The notes under the pieces: generated by a model
What the model saw: the letters and a program-made list of their open reading frames with translations, nothing else
What the model was told of the DNA's origin: nothing
Database searches by the model: none
Translations under genes and position numbers: made by a program
Origin: Microlunatus parietis
GTDB taxonomy: Bacteria; Actinomycetota; Actinomycetes; Propionibacteriales; Propionibacteriaceae
Assembly (NCBI RefSeq): GCF_013407955.1
Contig: NZ_JACCBU010000001.1
Coordinates: 1,054,001-1,118,000 of the forward strand
Direction of reading: 5' to 3'
DNA: 64,000 nucleotides
Shown: positions 1 through 8,878 of the stretch, piece by piece
Layout: each line of letters begins with the position of its first letter
How positions within the stretch are numbered: position 1 is the first letter of the stretch

Positions 1-2125
1 CGGAGTCACCGGCGACGAAGCATTGCTTCAGGCGATCGAGGCCTGCTGGGCTTCCCTGCACACCGTTCGCGCGACCGCCTACCGCGAGGCCAACAACATC
101 CCGCACGACCGGGTACGGATGGCCGTCGTCGTCCAACGCATGGTCGATGCCGATGTCGCGGGCGTTCTGTTCACCGCCGACCCGTTGACCGGATCGCGCA
201 GCGTGAGCGTGGTCGACGCCGCGCCAGGACTGGGAACCGCGGTCGTTGACGGATCGGTCATTGCGGACCACTACGTGCTGAACGGCACCAAGGAGAGCGA
301 ACACGGTTGCCTCTCCCCGGCGCGGCAGCAGGAGTTGCGCGCGGCCGGTGAGCGCATCAGGAAGCTACTCGGCACCGAGCAGGACATCGAGTGGGCCTAC
401 GACCGCGACGGGGAGCTGTGGTTGCTGCAGGCACGCCCGATCACCACCCTCTTCCCGGCACCCCCGCCGAGCGACAAACCCGGCCCGCGGCTGTACGTCG
501 AGTTCGGCCACGTGCAGGGGATGCTGCAACCTGCCACACCGATGGGCATGTCGACGCTGAAGTCGATGCTGGCCGGCATGCTTGCTGCGTTCGGCTTCAC
601 CGTCGAGATCGTCGACATCGGCGGGCGGCTGTATGGCGACCTGACCGACGCGCTGCGCGATCGCTCGACCCGGCAGCGACTCGTCAAGCTGATGGCCGTG
701 GACTTCGGGCCGCGCGCACAGAAGGCCGTCGAACACCTGCTGGCCGACCCGCAGTTCGAGCCGAGGAAGACTTCCCGCAAGCGCAATGCCGCCGCCATGA
801 AGACCGGCCCGAAAGCTGCCCTCGGGATTCTCAGTGCGCTGGCCCGTCCCGAGCGGGCGCGGTCCCGGGTGTTCGGCGAGATCGAGCGCCTCCGCCGGCA
901 GCCGGCGACCGATCCGGCCACGGTCGCTGAGGTGTTGGACCTGCTCGAGCGTGATGCGGAGTCGAGCACGGTCACCGACGCGATCGTCTGGCCCGTGGTC
1001 AGCGGGCTCGCCGTGTCTGCCGCCCTCCCGCCGCTACTCAAGGGCATCGCGAGCGAGGACGAGATCCGCACGGTGCTCGGTGGAATGCCGCACAACGTGA
1101 CGATCGAGATGGACCTCGCCCTGTGGGACGTGGCCCGGCGGGCGGAGCCGTACCGAGAGATGCTGCTCAACACTCCGCCATCAGAACTCGCGGCTGCCCA
1201 ACTGGCGGGTCGGCTGCCGGACATCGGCCTCGACGCCTTTCTCGAGCGGTACGGCATCCGGTCGGCCGCCGAGGTCGACGTCGGCGTACCGCGCTGGGCC
1301 GAGGCCCCGACGCCGGTGTTCACGATGCTCGCCAATTGCCTCCGGGTCACCGACCCCGAGCAGGCACCGGATCGTCGCTTCGAGCGCGCCGCGAAGAAGG
1401 CCGAATCGATGGTCTCCGAACTCACCCGGCGGGCCCGTCGCCAGCATCCGCTTCGGGGCCGGCTCGCCAGCTTCTTCCTGCGCAGGTCAAGGGAACTGTC
1501 CGGACTGCGCGAGGCGGGAAAATTCGCCGGGCTCTACGCCTTGCGCGACCGCCGCCGCCAGCTACTCCTGGTCGGCGAAGACCTCCTCGCGAAAGGCTTG
1601 CTGGCAGCTGCCGACGACGTCATGTTCCTTCAGCTCCACGAGCTGCGCACGGTGGTGGAGACCGGTGCCGACTACCAGGACACGATCGCCCAGCGGCGCG
1701 CGGAGCATGAGCGCGAACTGCGCCGCCGCACCGTTCCGGTCGCTCTGCTGTCAGACGGCACGGATGTGGAAACACTCCTGCCGTCCCCGCCATCCCACGG
1801 CGACACTCTCACCGGTACCGGCGCGGCACCCGGCCGCGTCACAGGCCGCGCCCGGGTGATCCATGACCTCTCCGACGCCTCCATAGAACCCGGCGAGATT
1901 CTCGTCACCCCGACCACCGACCCAGGATGGACGCCACTCTTCCTGACAGCCGGCGGTCTCGTCACCGAGAGCGGTGCCGTGATGGCGCACGGACCCACGG
2001 TCGCCCGGGAGTACGGCATCCCGGCCGTCATCTGCGTGCCGGCCGCGACGCGGCGCGTCTCCACCGGGCGGATGATCACTGTCGACGGCACGGCAGGCAC
2101 GGTCACGCTGGACGCCAACGACTGA
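1..2125 (+). CDS. PEP synthase / rifampin phosphotransferase-like protein, 5' truncated by window edge
   Basis: The reading frame is open from base 2, so the gene begins upstream. What is visible (about 708 residues) is the end of a PEP/pyruvate-binding ATP-grasp domain (the CWASLHTVRATAYR block, then VVVQRMVDADVAGVLFTADP and IEWAYD, ending WLLQARPITT near residue 145), a long helical middle region, and a C-terminal swivelling phosphohistidine domain (residues about 600-700). The phosphohistidine motif reads TESGAVMAHGPTVAREYGIP, so the His (codon 1987-1989) is preceded by Ala instead of the usual Ser. Such enzymes move phosphate from ATP via His to pyruvate or a drug. Rifampin phosphotransferases share the same domain order, so the substrate is not decided by the sequence. 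No operon partner follows. Confidence 0.85.
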   Translation, partial: GVTGDEALLQAIEACWASLHTVRATAYREANNIPHDRVRMAVVVQRMVDADVAGVLFTADPLTGSRSVSVVDAAPGLGTAVVDGSVIADHYVLNGTKESEHGCLSPARQQELRAAGERIRKLLGTEQDIEWAYDRDGELWLLQARPITTLFPAPPPSDKPGPRLYVEFGHVQGMLQPATPMGMSTLKSMLAGMLAAFGFTVEIVDIGGRLYGDLTDALRDRSTRQRLVKLMAVDFGPRAQKAVEHLLADPQFEPRKTSRKRNAAAMKTGPKAALGILSALARPERARSRVFGEIERLRRQPATDPATVAEVLDLLERDAESSTVTDAIVWPVVSGLAVSAALPPLLKGIASEDEIRTVLGGMPHNVTIEMDLALWDVARRAEPYREMLLNTPPSELAAAQLAGRLPDIGLDAFLERYGIRSAAEVDVGVPRWAEAPTPVFTMLANCLRVTDPEQAPDRRFERAAKKAESMVSELTRRARRQHPLRGRLASFFLRRSRELSGLREAGKFAGLYALRDRRRQLLLVGEDLLAKGLLAAADDVMFLQLHELRTVVETGADYQDTIAQRRAEHERELRRRTVPVALLSDGTDVETLLPSPPSHGDTLTGTGAAPGRVTGRARVIHDLSDASIEPGEILVTPTTDPGWTPLFLTAGGLVTESGAVMAHGPTVAREYGIPAVICVPAATRRVSTGRMITVDGTAGTVTLDAND

Positions 2126-2151
2126 ATCCCTGATCCTCGGAGATCGGCCGC

Positions 2152-2188
2152 AAGGGAGATCATGATCATCCCGCCACCACAGGCATGA
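2152..2188 (+). other. Strong ribosome-binding site with an 8-codon open frame (vestigial gene start)
   Basis: AAGGGAG at 2152-2158 is followed 3 nt later by ATGATCATC (2162), but the frame closes after eight codons at 2188. The same SD-ATC-ATGATCAT arrangement starts a real gene at 53502-53518. It looks like the start region of a gene whose body has been lost, next to the decayed esterase. A leader peptide is possible but nothing downstream on this strand needs one. Confidence 0.3.
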
Positions 2189-2242
2189 CCATGGACCAAG
2201 ATCACGGCGCCGCCTGAGCCCCCGATCGGAGTCTCGGCCGGC

Positions 2243-2942
2243 TCAGGAAATGGTCACCGGCAGCGTCGTTTGGAAGAAGGCCAGCGCCAGTGCTGCCAGT
2301 TCGGACCACGGCTCCGTGCCCCAGGGCACATCGGTCTCCGGTAGCAGGTTGTGGAAGACGCCCTCGATCTCGTGCAAGGTGACCGGCACGCCGCTCTGCC
2401 GCAGCGTCTCGGCCATCGCTCGGGCCTGTCGGACGGGGACCGTTTCGTCGCGTGCCCCGTGAATGATCAAGAACGGCGCCGACGAGGGCGTCACGTGGAT
2501 TCTCGGGCTGGCGAGTTCGCGTAACGCGGTCGTCCGCGACGCTGGTCCGCCGAACAGGGCGTCGAGAACGGCCGTGATGCCCGGATCCTGAGGCGTTCGC
2601 TCGCAGCCAGCGGACGGCGGCTTTGGCGTCGTGGAGTTGGGCCGGAAACGGCGCCACGCTGCTGAACCGATAGCTGACCGATGCGACCACGAGGCCGTGG
2701 GCGGCGAGGAACGGGCCGTTCCACGGATAGATGCCGTAGCTCCGGTCACCCTGGCGCCAGCCGCCGTGATGCAGATACACGACGGCCGGCGCCGGGTCGG
2801 CAGGTGCCGGCGACGGCAGCAGCAGGTCGAGCCAGAGGCCGCCCTGCCAGACCGGCTGTCCCGGCACCCGGCCGTACAGGATCGGAGTCCTGACCTCGAC
2901 ACCGTACGGCGCGTTCTCGACCTTGAGCTGCATGTCCGGCAC
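2243..2942 (-). pseudogene. Alpha/beta-hydrolase (acetyl-esterase/lipase type), frameshifted and internally deleted
   Basis: The first about 120 codons (from GTG at 2942) encode a typical esterase N-terminus: VVYLHHGGW oxyanion motif and a SYRFSSVAPFPAQLHDAKAAVRWLRANA stretch that would normally run on into GxSxG. Instead, near 2585 the homology jumps to another frame that begins DPGITAVLDALFGG and continues through FLIIHGARDETVP (the acid-residue region) and VFHNLLPE (catalytic His) to a TGA at 2243. The block carrying the nucleophilic Ser (usually GxSAGG) is missing, about 70-90 residues by comparison with the family. A deletion with a frameshift is the simplest reading, so the product should be inactive. 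The N-terminal frame on its own runs on without homology to 2202. Confidence 0.75.
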
Positions 2943-2978
2943 GGTAGCCGGACCTGATCATCGGACGTAAGGCTGAAG

Positions 2979-4502
2979 TCAGCCGCGTTCCCAGCCTCGC
3001 TTCCGGGCCCAGTTGAGGTAGCCGATCCCCAGGGCGTGCGAGCCTTGGCTGGGCACCAGCTGCACGGCGTCGTAGACCCGCAGGCACTGTGCGTAGATCT
3101 CGGCGTCATAGCGGGCGTACGGCATCCAGCGGGCCGCCTGGACGGCGTTGCCGGGCACCGCCTCGGCGGTGCCGTCGACCCGGTACCAGACCTGTGTCTC
3201 GGATCTGATCACGTTCTTCACGAACGTCCGGGCGATCGCGGTGAGATCAAGATCAGGATGCCTGATCCCGGCGCGTTCGGCCGCCTCCAGGAACTCGGTG
3301 GTGATCGCCGCGTGGCTGATGTCCTCGATCGAGCGGACCGCCGAGTAGGCCGGGGTGTAGCTCGACAGGTCGTCGGCCTTGGTGTAGCCGGAGTAGAGCT
3401 CGCTGTGCACCGGCCAGTAGTTCCAGACGTACGCGCCGTCGGCATCGGTCCGGACACCGTGAGCATAGCTGTTGATCATGGCCGCGACCCGGTCCCGGTA
3501 GCTCGCGTCCCCGGTGACCCGGTAGAGCTCGGCCATCGCCTGGCCGGGCCCGTGACTCTGGTTGTACGGCTGGATCAGCCCGTCGAACGGGATCGGCGCG
3601 TTGCGCGGCCAGACGTAGTCGCCGAGGCCCGCGTCGTTGATCACGAACTCGCCGTCGTGGAAGGCGATCGCGGCCGCAGCAGCCTCGGCGGCCCGCTTCC
3701 CCGCGGAGCCGTACCGCTTCCGCAGTCCCTTCGTCTCCGCGACGACCCGGGCGAACAGGGCCAGCGGGTACGCGACCATCCCGGTGTGCACGGCGAACAC
3801 GTAGTACTGCGACGCGAAGGCGACGGTGCCCGCGGGCGGCGGGTCCGCCGGGCCGGGCTGGTCGCGCAGGTCGACCGCGGTCCACCGCAGCCCCGGGGCG
3901 TACGCCGCGTTGATCACGTTCACCGCGTAGTTCGCCGCGGCCGGATCGAGGGACAGCCCGGTCCTGGTGATCACGGTCGCCGTGGCCGGGTTGCGCAGGG
4001 CCAGCGTGAACGTGCCGCCGGTCGACTCCGTGATCACCGCCGTCGACTCGGCGCCGCGAGTGCCGGCCCAGCGCACCTGAATCGCCGGTGTCCCGGCGGC
4101 GTCGGTGATCACCCCGTGCGCCGCGGTGTAGTTGCCGGCCGTCCGCCACACCGGGCCGGACCGGCCGAGGTAATCGGTGACACCGCGGCCGCGGTCCGTG
4201 GTCGCGATGACGTGATCGAGCCGGTCCACCAAGGTGTCCAGGTACGACGTCTCCCCGTACGCCTGGTACATCCGGACCAGGCCGAGCAGGAAGTACGACT
4301 CGCCCCAGGCATAGCCACCGGCCTCGTTGTGCTCGAAGCCGATCGCCAGGTAGGCCCGTTGCGCCTCGGTGAAGGCCGGCGGCAGGTCGTAGCCTCCGGC
4401 GGCGCCGGCCCGGGCCGCCGGCAAGGTCAGCACGGCAGCGATTCCCGCTGCGCCGGCCAGTGCGGTCCGGCGGCCGAACGTCGGTCCACCATTCATGATC
4501 AT
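2979..4502 (-). CDS. Tat-exported, probably alpha/alpha-barrel carbohydrate-active protein
   Basis: A 507-residue protein. ATG at 4502 (second in-frame ATG at 4496) follows the strong SD GGAGAAGG. The N-terminus GRRTALAGAAGIAAVLTLPAARAGA is a twin-arginine-type signal peptide, so the mature protein is outside the membrane. The body has helical hairpin-like segments (YAWGESYFLLGLVRMYQAYG, YNQSHGPGQAMAELYRVTGD, ISHAAITTEFLEAAERAG) with an aromatic-rich insert, resembling six-hairpin glycosidase or D-glucuronyl C5-epimerase-like barrels, but I cannot name the family. It lies 41 bp downstream of two sugar permeases on the same strand, so a role in trimming or binding the imported polysaccharide is likely. 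Frame-open sequence upstream of 4502 is antisense-like and not part of the gene. Confidence 0.7.
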   Translation of the reverse strand: MIMNGGPTFGRRTALAGAAGIAAVLTLPAARAGAAGGYDLPPAFTEAQRAYLAIGFEHNEAGGYAWGESYFLLGLVRMYQAYGETSYLDTLVDRLDHVIATTDRGRGVTDYLGRSGPVWRTAGNYTAAHGVITDAAGTPAIQVRWAGTRGAESTAVITESTGGTFTLALRNPATATVITRTGLSLDPAAANYAVNVINAAYAPGLRWTAVDLRDQPGPADPPPAGTVAFASQYYVFAVHTGMVAYPLALFARVVAETKGLRKRYGSAGKRAAEAAAAAIAFHDGEFVINDAGLGDYVWPRNAPIPFDGLIQPYNQSHGPGQAMAELYRVTGDASYRDRVAAMINSYAHGVRTDADGAYVWNYWPVHSELYSGYTKADDLSSYTPAYSAVRSIEDISHAAITTEFLEAAERAGIRHPDLDLTAIARTFVKNVIRSETQVWYRVDGTAEAVPGNAVQAARWMPYARYDAEIYAQCLRVYDAVQLVPSQGSHALGIGYLNWARKRGWERG

Positions 4503-4543
4503 TTCCTTCTCCTCCATGCCCTGCGACGGGCTCGGGACGCAGG

Positions 4544-5380
4544 TCAGCCTTTGACCGCGCCGCTCATGCTGGCCAGGATGTGCCGCTGCAAGATCAGGAA
4601 CACGATGATCACGGGCACCAGGGAGATCACCGTTCCGGCCGCGAGCCCCCGCACGTCGGTGCCGCTGACGCCGGTCAGGTAGGCAATGCCGAGCGCGATT
4701 GGGAACTTGGACTGGCTGGTCAGCACCACCAGCGGCCAGATGAAGCTGTTCCAGACCGAGATGAAGCCGAGGATCGCGAGCACGGCGAGCGTCGGCGCCG
4801 CGATCGGCACCGCGATCCGGGCGAAGATCATGAACTCGTTCGCGCCGTCCACCCGGGCCGCCTCGATCACCTCGTCCGGGATCTGCAGGAACGCCTGCCG
4901 GAGCAGGAAGATGCCCAGCGAGGACAGGATCGCCGGCAGGATCACCGCTGTGTAGGTGTCCGTGAGCTGCAGCTGGCTCATCACCAGGAAGCGCGGGATC
5001 AGCATCAGCTCGCCCGGCAGGAACATGATCGACAGGAACAGCAGGAAGAAGACTCCTCTGCCCCGGAAGGCGATCCGAGCCAGCGGGTACGCCACCAGGG
5101 CACTCACCACCAGGTAGACCGGGACGATGACGACCACGTAGATCACGGAGTTGATCAGGAACTGCCCGTACGGGATCGTGGTCCACGCCTCGACGAAGTA
5201 GTCGGCCACCGGCGGCCGCGGCAGCAGATCGGGCGGGAACGAGAACACGTCCTGGGTAGCCGGCTTGGTCGCCGCCGACAGCAGGATCAGGAACGGCCCG
5301 ATGAAGACGGCGGCCAGCGCGACCAGGAGGACGTACAGCAGCACCCGGCGGACGTGGAAGCCGGTGCTCCGGGCCCTCAT
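4544..5380 (-). CDS. Carbohydrate ABC transporter permease, MalG type
   Basis: A 278-residue inner-membrane protein with six hydrophobic segments and the ABC-permease EAA loop (EVIEAARVDGANEFMIFARIAVPIAAP, about residues 185-210), the contact site for the ATPase. ATG at 5380 overlaps the stop of the upstream permease by 4 nt (ATGA), so the two are translationally coupled and should form a heterodimeric channel. C-terminal end ILASMSGAVKG is typical of the MalG/CUT1 subfamily. The cognate binding protein is most likely the divergent lipoprotein gene at 6495. No ATPase gene is linked. Confidence 0.93.
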   Translation of the reverse strand: MRARSTGFHVRRVLLYVLLVALAAVFIGPFLILLSAATKPATQDVFSFPPDLLPRPPVADYFVEAWTTIPYGQFLINSVIYVVVIVPVYLVVSALVAYPLARIAFRGRGVFFLLFLSIMFLPGELMLIPRFLVMSQLQLTDTYTAVILPAILSSLGIFLLRQAFLQIPDEVIEAARVDGANEFMIFARIAVPIAAPTLAVLAILGFISVWNSFIWPLVVLTSQSKFPIALGIAYLTGVSGTDVRGLAAGTVISLVPVIIVFLILQRHILASMSGAVKG

Positions 5381-6288
5381 CGGTCCCGCCGCCGGGTCAC
5401 CAGCAGATTCGCCATCGCCAGGATGATCATGATCGCCCAGAGCACCAGGCCCATCGCGCTGGCGTACCCCATGTCGTAGTCCTGGAACGCCTTGGACCAG
5501 ATGTAGTAGCCGAGGGTCAGCGTCGAGTCGAGCGGTCCGCCGCGGGTGAGCACGTAGACCGACTCGAACGCCCGCATGGCCTCCAGCATGCTCAGCGTCA
5601 GGGTGACCGCGAAGGTCGGCAGCAGGCCGGGAATGATCACGTGCCAAAGCCGGCGCACCGCCGAGGCTCCGTCCACCCGGGCCGCCTCGATCAGCTCTCG
5701 CGGCACCGACTGCAGGCCGGCCAGGTAGATCATCATGAACAGCCCGGCACTTTTCCAGGCCTCCAGCAGCACCACGGTCGGCAGCGCCCAGGCGGTGTTC
5801 AGCAGGAAGTCGATCGGCCCCAGCCCGACCAGGCTGAGCAGCCAGTTGACCACGCCCTCCCGGTTGAACACGTACCGCCAGCCGACCGCGACCGCCACCA
5901 TCGAGGTGATCACCGGCAGGTAGTAGGCCATCCGGAACGCCTGGATCCCCCGCAACGGGATGTTCACCAACAGCGCCAGCAGCAACGGAACCACGACCGA
6001 GAGCGGCAGGAACATGATCAGGAAGAGCAGCGAATTGCCCAGCGCGTGCCAGAACCGCGGGTCGGCACCCATCGACTGGAAGTTCGCCAGCCCGACGAAG
6101 CTGATCGGGTTGATGATCGTGTAACGGGAGAACGCCAGCTGGATCGCGATCACCGCCGGCCAGGCGAACATCGCGGCATAGAGCACCAGCCCGACGGACA
6201 GGAACAGGTAGGGCGTCCACCACCGCTGGCCGACCACCCGCCCAGGTCCGCCACTGCGCCGAGCCAGCCCTGCCGCGGTCAATGCCAT
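5377..6288 (-). CDS. Carbohydrate ABC transporter permease, MalF type
   Basis: A 303-residue membrane protein with a cytoplasmic N-terminus, six predicted helices and the EAA loop ELIEAARVDGASAVRRLWHV. It is first in the minus-strand operon permease-permease-exported protein. I chose ATG 6288 (MALTAAG) because GGAG stands 8 nt upstream; the frame stays open to 6336 but without a better ribosome site. The gene is divergent from the binding protein at 6495 and shares a 206-bp control region with it. Family knowledge: CUT1-type importer subunit for mono- to oligosaccharides. Confidence 0.92.
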   Translation of the reverse strand: MALTAAGLARRSGGPGRVVGQRWWTPYLFLSVGLVLYAAMFAWPAVIAIQLAFSRYTIINPISFVGLANFQSMGADPRFWHALGNSLLFLIMFLPLSVVVPLLLALLVNIPLRGIQAFRMAYYLPVITSMVAVAVGWRYVFNREGVVNWLLSLVGLGPIDFLLNTAWALPTVVLLEAWKSAGLFMMIYLAGLQSVPRELIEAARVDGASAVRRLWHVIIPGLLPTFAVTLTLSMLEAMRAFESVYVLTRGGPLDSTLTLGYYIWSKAFQDYDMGYASAMGLVLWAIMIILAMANLLVTRRRDR

Positions 6289-6357
6289 GCGCGCACTCCA
6301 GACTTGGTCGACGCCCTCGTTACGTGCCCGAAACATACGGTTCAGGAATCACCAAGA

Positions 6358-6386
6358 CGCTAAGGATCCGGGACGCGCAGTGTCAA
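6358..6386 (-). promoter_or_regulatory. Candidate sigma-70-type promoter of the minus-strand permease operon
   Basis: On the minus strand TTGACA (6386-6381) is followed after 17 nt by TTAGCG (6363-6358), with TAGCGT one base further. The -35 box is consensus; the -10 box is weak, as is usual in GC-rich actinomycetes. It lies about 70 nt upstream of the 6288 start. Confidence 0.45.
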
Positions 6387-6494
6387 TAGTTGCGGCTGTA
6401 AATGCACCTTCGGCCTTGACTTCGCTCCCGAGTCGGTTCGAAACTGTGTCCGTAACCCATCTTGAGGACATCACCCACAGCCAGGAGGGACGCC

Positions 6495-7814
6495 ATGTCC
6501 GCGCCCACCGCCATCTCCCGCCGGAACTTCACCGCGGCCGCCGCCCTGCTGCCCCTGCTGGGCGCGGCAGGCTGCCTGTCCGGGAACCCGGCCACCGGTC
6601 CGCAGGCTCCGGCCGGGGACAAGTTCGCGGGCGACGTCGAGTGGTGGACGATCAACCTGCAGAAGAACTACGCCGACTACCTGAACGGCATGATCAACAG
6701 CTACACGTCGGAGCACGGCGACGTGAAGATCAACTGGGTCGACGTGCCGGGCCAGGACATCACCACCAAGCTGCTCGCGGCGATCGCCTCGGGCAAGGTG
6801 CCGGACGCGGTGAACTTCACCTCGGCCACCACCGGGCTGTTCGCCGGCCAGATGCGTGATCTCGGCGAGTTCTTCAGCGCCGAGGACCTGGCTGCCTATG
6901 CACCGGGCCTGACCGAGCCGCTGAAGAACGCCCAGGGCCAGCAGATCGCCATCCCCTGGTACAACGGCGGCACCTCGCTCGGCTTCTACAACACCGCGCT
7001 GCTGGAGCCGACCAGCTTCGATCCGCAGCAGCCGCCGAAGACGTTCACCGACGCGCTGGAACTGGCCACCGAGTACCACAAGGCGACCGGCAAATCGGCC
7101 ACCAATCTGATCCCGACCAGCGCCGTCCTGCAGCAGAACGACATCCAGTTGCTCAGCGAGGACAGGAAGACCGCCGCGTTCAACAACGACGCGGCACGCG
7201 AGTTCGTCGCCACCTTCAAGCCGTTGTACGACTCCGGCGCCATCGCCCCGGGCGCGATCAGTTCGGACGTACGGAATCTGCCGCAGAACCTGGAGAATCA
7301 GCTGATCGCGTTCTCGCCGATCACCGTGTCGTCCAACCTGCTCAACGTGCAGAAGAACGCCCCGCAGGTCTACCAGAAGATCGCGGTGACGCCGCCGGTG
7401 ACCGGCGCCTCGGGCACGTACATGATGCCCGGCCAGCAGATCTTCGGCATCCCGGCCAAGTCGGACAACCCGGCAGCCGCGGCGGAGTGGCTGAAGTTCG
7501 TCACCTCGGCGGCCAACCAGGTCGCGTTCTGCAAGCTCGTCGCGATCTATCCCTCGGCACCGAAGGCGCTCGAGGATCCCTTCTTCACCGAGAAGACGAC
7601 CGACGCGACCGAACCGGCCGACGCCGCCATCGCGACCTTGATCAAGACGTTCCCGAACAGCGCCGACGCCTCGCTCGGGTCCGGCAACGACGAGCAGTTG
7701 CGGTTGATCTTCGACACCGAGATCGTCGCCTTCCTGACCGGGAAGAAGACCGCCGACCAGGCGCTGGCCGACGCCGAGAAGTCCTGGAACACCGAACTGG
7801 CCAAGCCCCGGTGA
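6495..7814 (+). CDS. Sugar ABC transporter substrate-binding lipoprotein (family 1)
   Basis: A 439-residue exported protein. ATG 6495 follows GGAGGG 6 nt upstream. The N-terminus ISRRNFTAAAALLPLLGAAGC combines a twin-arginine-like motif with a lipobox (AAGC), so it should be lipid-anchored outside the membrane. The rest has the family-1 pattern: an early VEWWTIN strand, hinge regions, and MMPGQQIFGIPAKSDNPAAAAEWLKFV near residue 310-335. It is the first gene of the plus-strand operon and, with the divergent permeases at 4544-6288, forms one importer. Stop overlaps the next start (GTGA). Confidence 0.92.
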   Translation: MSAPTAISRRNFTAAAALLPLLGAAGCLSGNPATGPQAPAGDKFAGDVEWWTINLQKNYADYLNGMINSYTSEHGDVKINWVDVPGQDITTKLLAAIASGKVPDAVNFTSATTGLFAGQMRDLGEFFSAEDLAAYAPGLTEPLKNAQGQQIAIPWYNGGTSLGFYNTALLEPTSFDPQQPPKTFTDALELATEYHKATGKSATNLIPTSAVLQQNDIQLLSEDRKTAAFNNDAAREFVATFKPLYDSGAIAPGAISSDVRNLPQNLENQLIAFSPITVSSNLLNVQKNAPQVYQKIAVTPPVTGASGTYMMPGQQIFGIPAKSDNPAAAAEWLKFVTSAANQVAFCKLVAIYPSAPKALEDPFFTEKTTDATEPADAAIATLIKTFPNSADASLGSGNDEQLRLIFDTEIVAFLTGKKTADQALADAEKSWNTELAKPR

Positions 7815-8878
7815 CCGCGTCACTGCGGGCCGAGCCGCTGCGGATCGGGATCGTCGGCGCCGGGATCATGGGCCGAGGCAACGCCGTCGCGTTGTCGCGC
7901 GAGCCCGGCGTGTCGATCACCGCCTGTGTGTCCCGGACCCGGGCCAGTGCGGACCGGCTGGCCGACGAGATCGCCGGCCGCGGCGCTCCCCGGCCGCGCG
8001 TCCATGATCAGCCGCACGACCTGTTCACCGACGATGCGGTGGACGCGGTGGTGATCACGACTCCTGATCATCAACACGCCGACCTGGTGGTCGCCGCCGC
8101 CGAGGCCGGCCGGCACGTGCTGGTCGAGAAGCCGTTCGCGACCTCGGTGGCGGATGCCGACCGGGCCCTCGCCGCGGTCCGGTCCGCCGGGGTGATCGGG
8201 ATGTGCCTGTTCAACCACCGTTGGGTTCCCGCCTACGCGCAGGCGTACGACGAGCTCGGCACGATGGGCGACGCCGCGGTAGCGTACGCCCGCAAGAACG
8301 ACACGATCACCGTCTCCACCGAGATGATCAACTGGGCCGCCCACACCACTTCGGCCTGGTTCCTGTCCAGCCACGACATCGATCTGGTGTCCTGGCTGAT
8401 CCGGGACCGGGTGGTCCGCGTCTACACGACCGGGCGCTGGGGCGTCCTGCGCGGGCGCGGCATCGACACCCCGGACGCGATCCAGATCCACGCCGAGTAC
8501 GAACGCGGAACCGTCGCCACCTTCGAGTCGGCCTGGATCTCCCCGGCCAGCTTCCCCACCCCGGTCGACTCCTACATCGGGATCGTCGCCGAAGGCGGCG
8601 TGATCCAGTTGGACCGGCAGGCCGAGAATCTCGTGGTGGCCCGGCCGGACGGCCTGACCTATCCGCGGACGCTGCTGCAGCGGGTCGTCCACGGGGTGCC
8701 CGCGGGGGCGTACCGGGACGCGATCGTGCACTGGATCGAGTGCTGCCGGACCGGCGCGGAACCCCTGGTCACCTTGGAGAGCAGCCGTGACGTGACCGCC
8801 GTGCTGGCCGCAGCCCACGAGTCGCTGCGGACCCGTCAGCCGGTCGACGTGCCACCGCCGGCGGAGCCGAGCCGATGA
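7811..8878 (+). CDS. Gfo/Idh/MocA family NAD(P)-dependent oxidoreductase
   Basis: A 355-residue enzyme. GTG 7811 overlaps the upstream stop by 4 nt, indicating coupling. The N-terminal Rossmann fold shows IGIVGAGIMGRG (GxGxxG, residues about 10-22) and VVITTPDHQHADLVVAAAEAGRHVLVEKP, where EKP is the family's catalytic/cofactor lysine motif near residue 98. The C-terminal substrate domain includes WFLSSHDIDLVSWLI with the usual His. Family members oxidise or epimerise sugars, sugar acids or inositols. Operon context with a heparinase-like enzyme and an importer suggests an imported uronate or amino-sugar derivative; that substrate is inference. Confidence 0.92.
   Translation: MTASLRAEPLRIGIVGAGIMGRGNAVALSREPGVSITACVSRTRASADRLADEIAGRGAPRPRVHDQPHDLFTDDAVDAVVITTPDHQHADLVVAAAEAGRHVLVEKPFATSVADADRALAAVRSAGVIGMCLFNHRWVPAYAQAYDELGTMGDAAVAYARKNDTITVSTEMINWAAHTTSAWFLSSHDIDLVSWLIRDRVVRVYTTGRWGVLRGRGIDTPDAIQIHAEYERGTVATFESAWISPASFPTPVDSYIGIVAEGGVIQLDRQAENLVVARPDGLTYPRTLLQRVVHGVPAGAYRDAIVHWIECCRTGAEPLVTLESSRDVTAVLAAAHESLRTRQPVDVPPPAEPSR

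Noticed and set aside
4503..5186. Upstream extension of the exported protein at 2979-4502
   Set aside because: The extension is an off-frame reading of the permease gene; SD and signal peptide fix the start at 4502.
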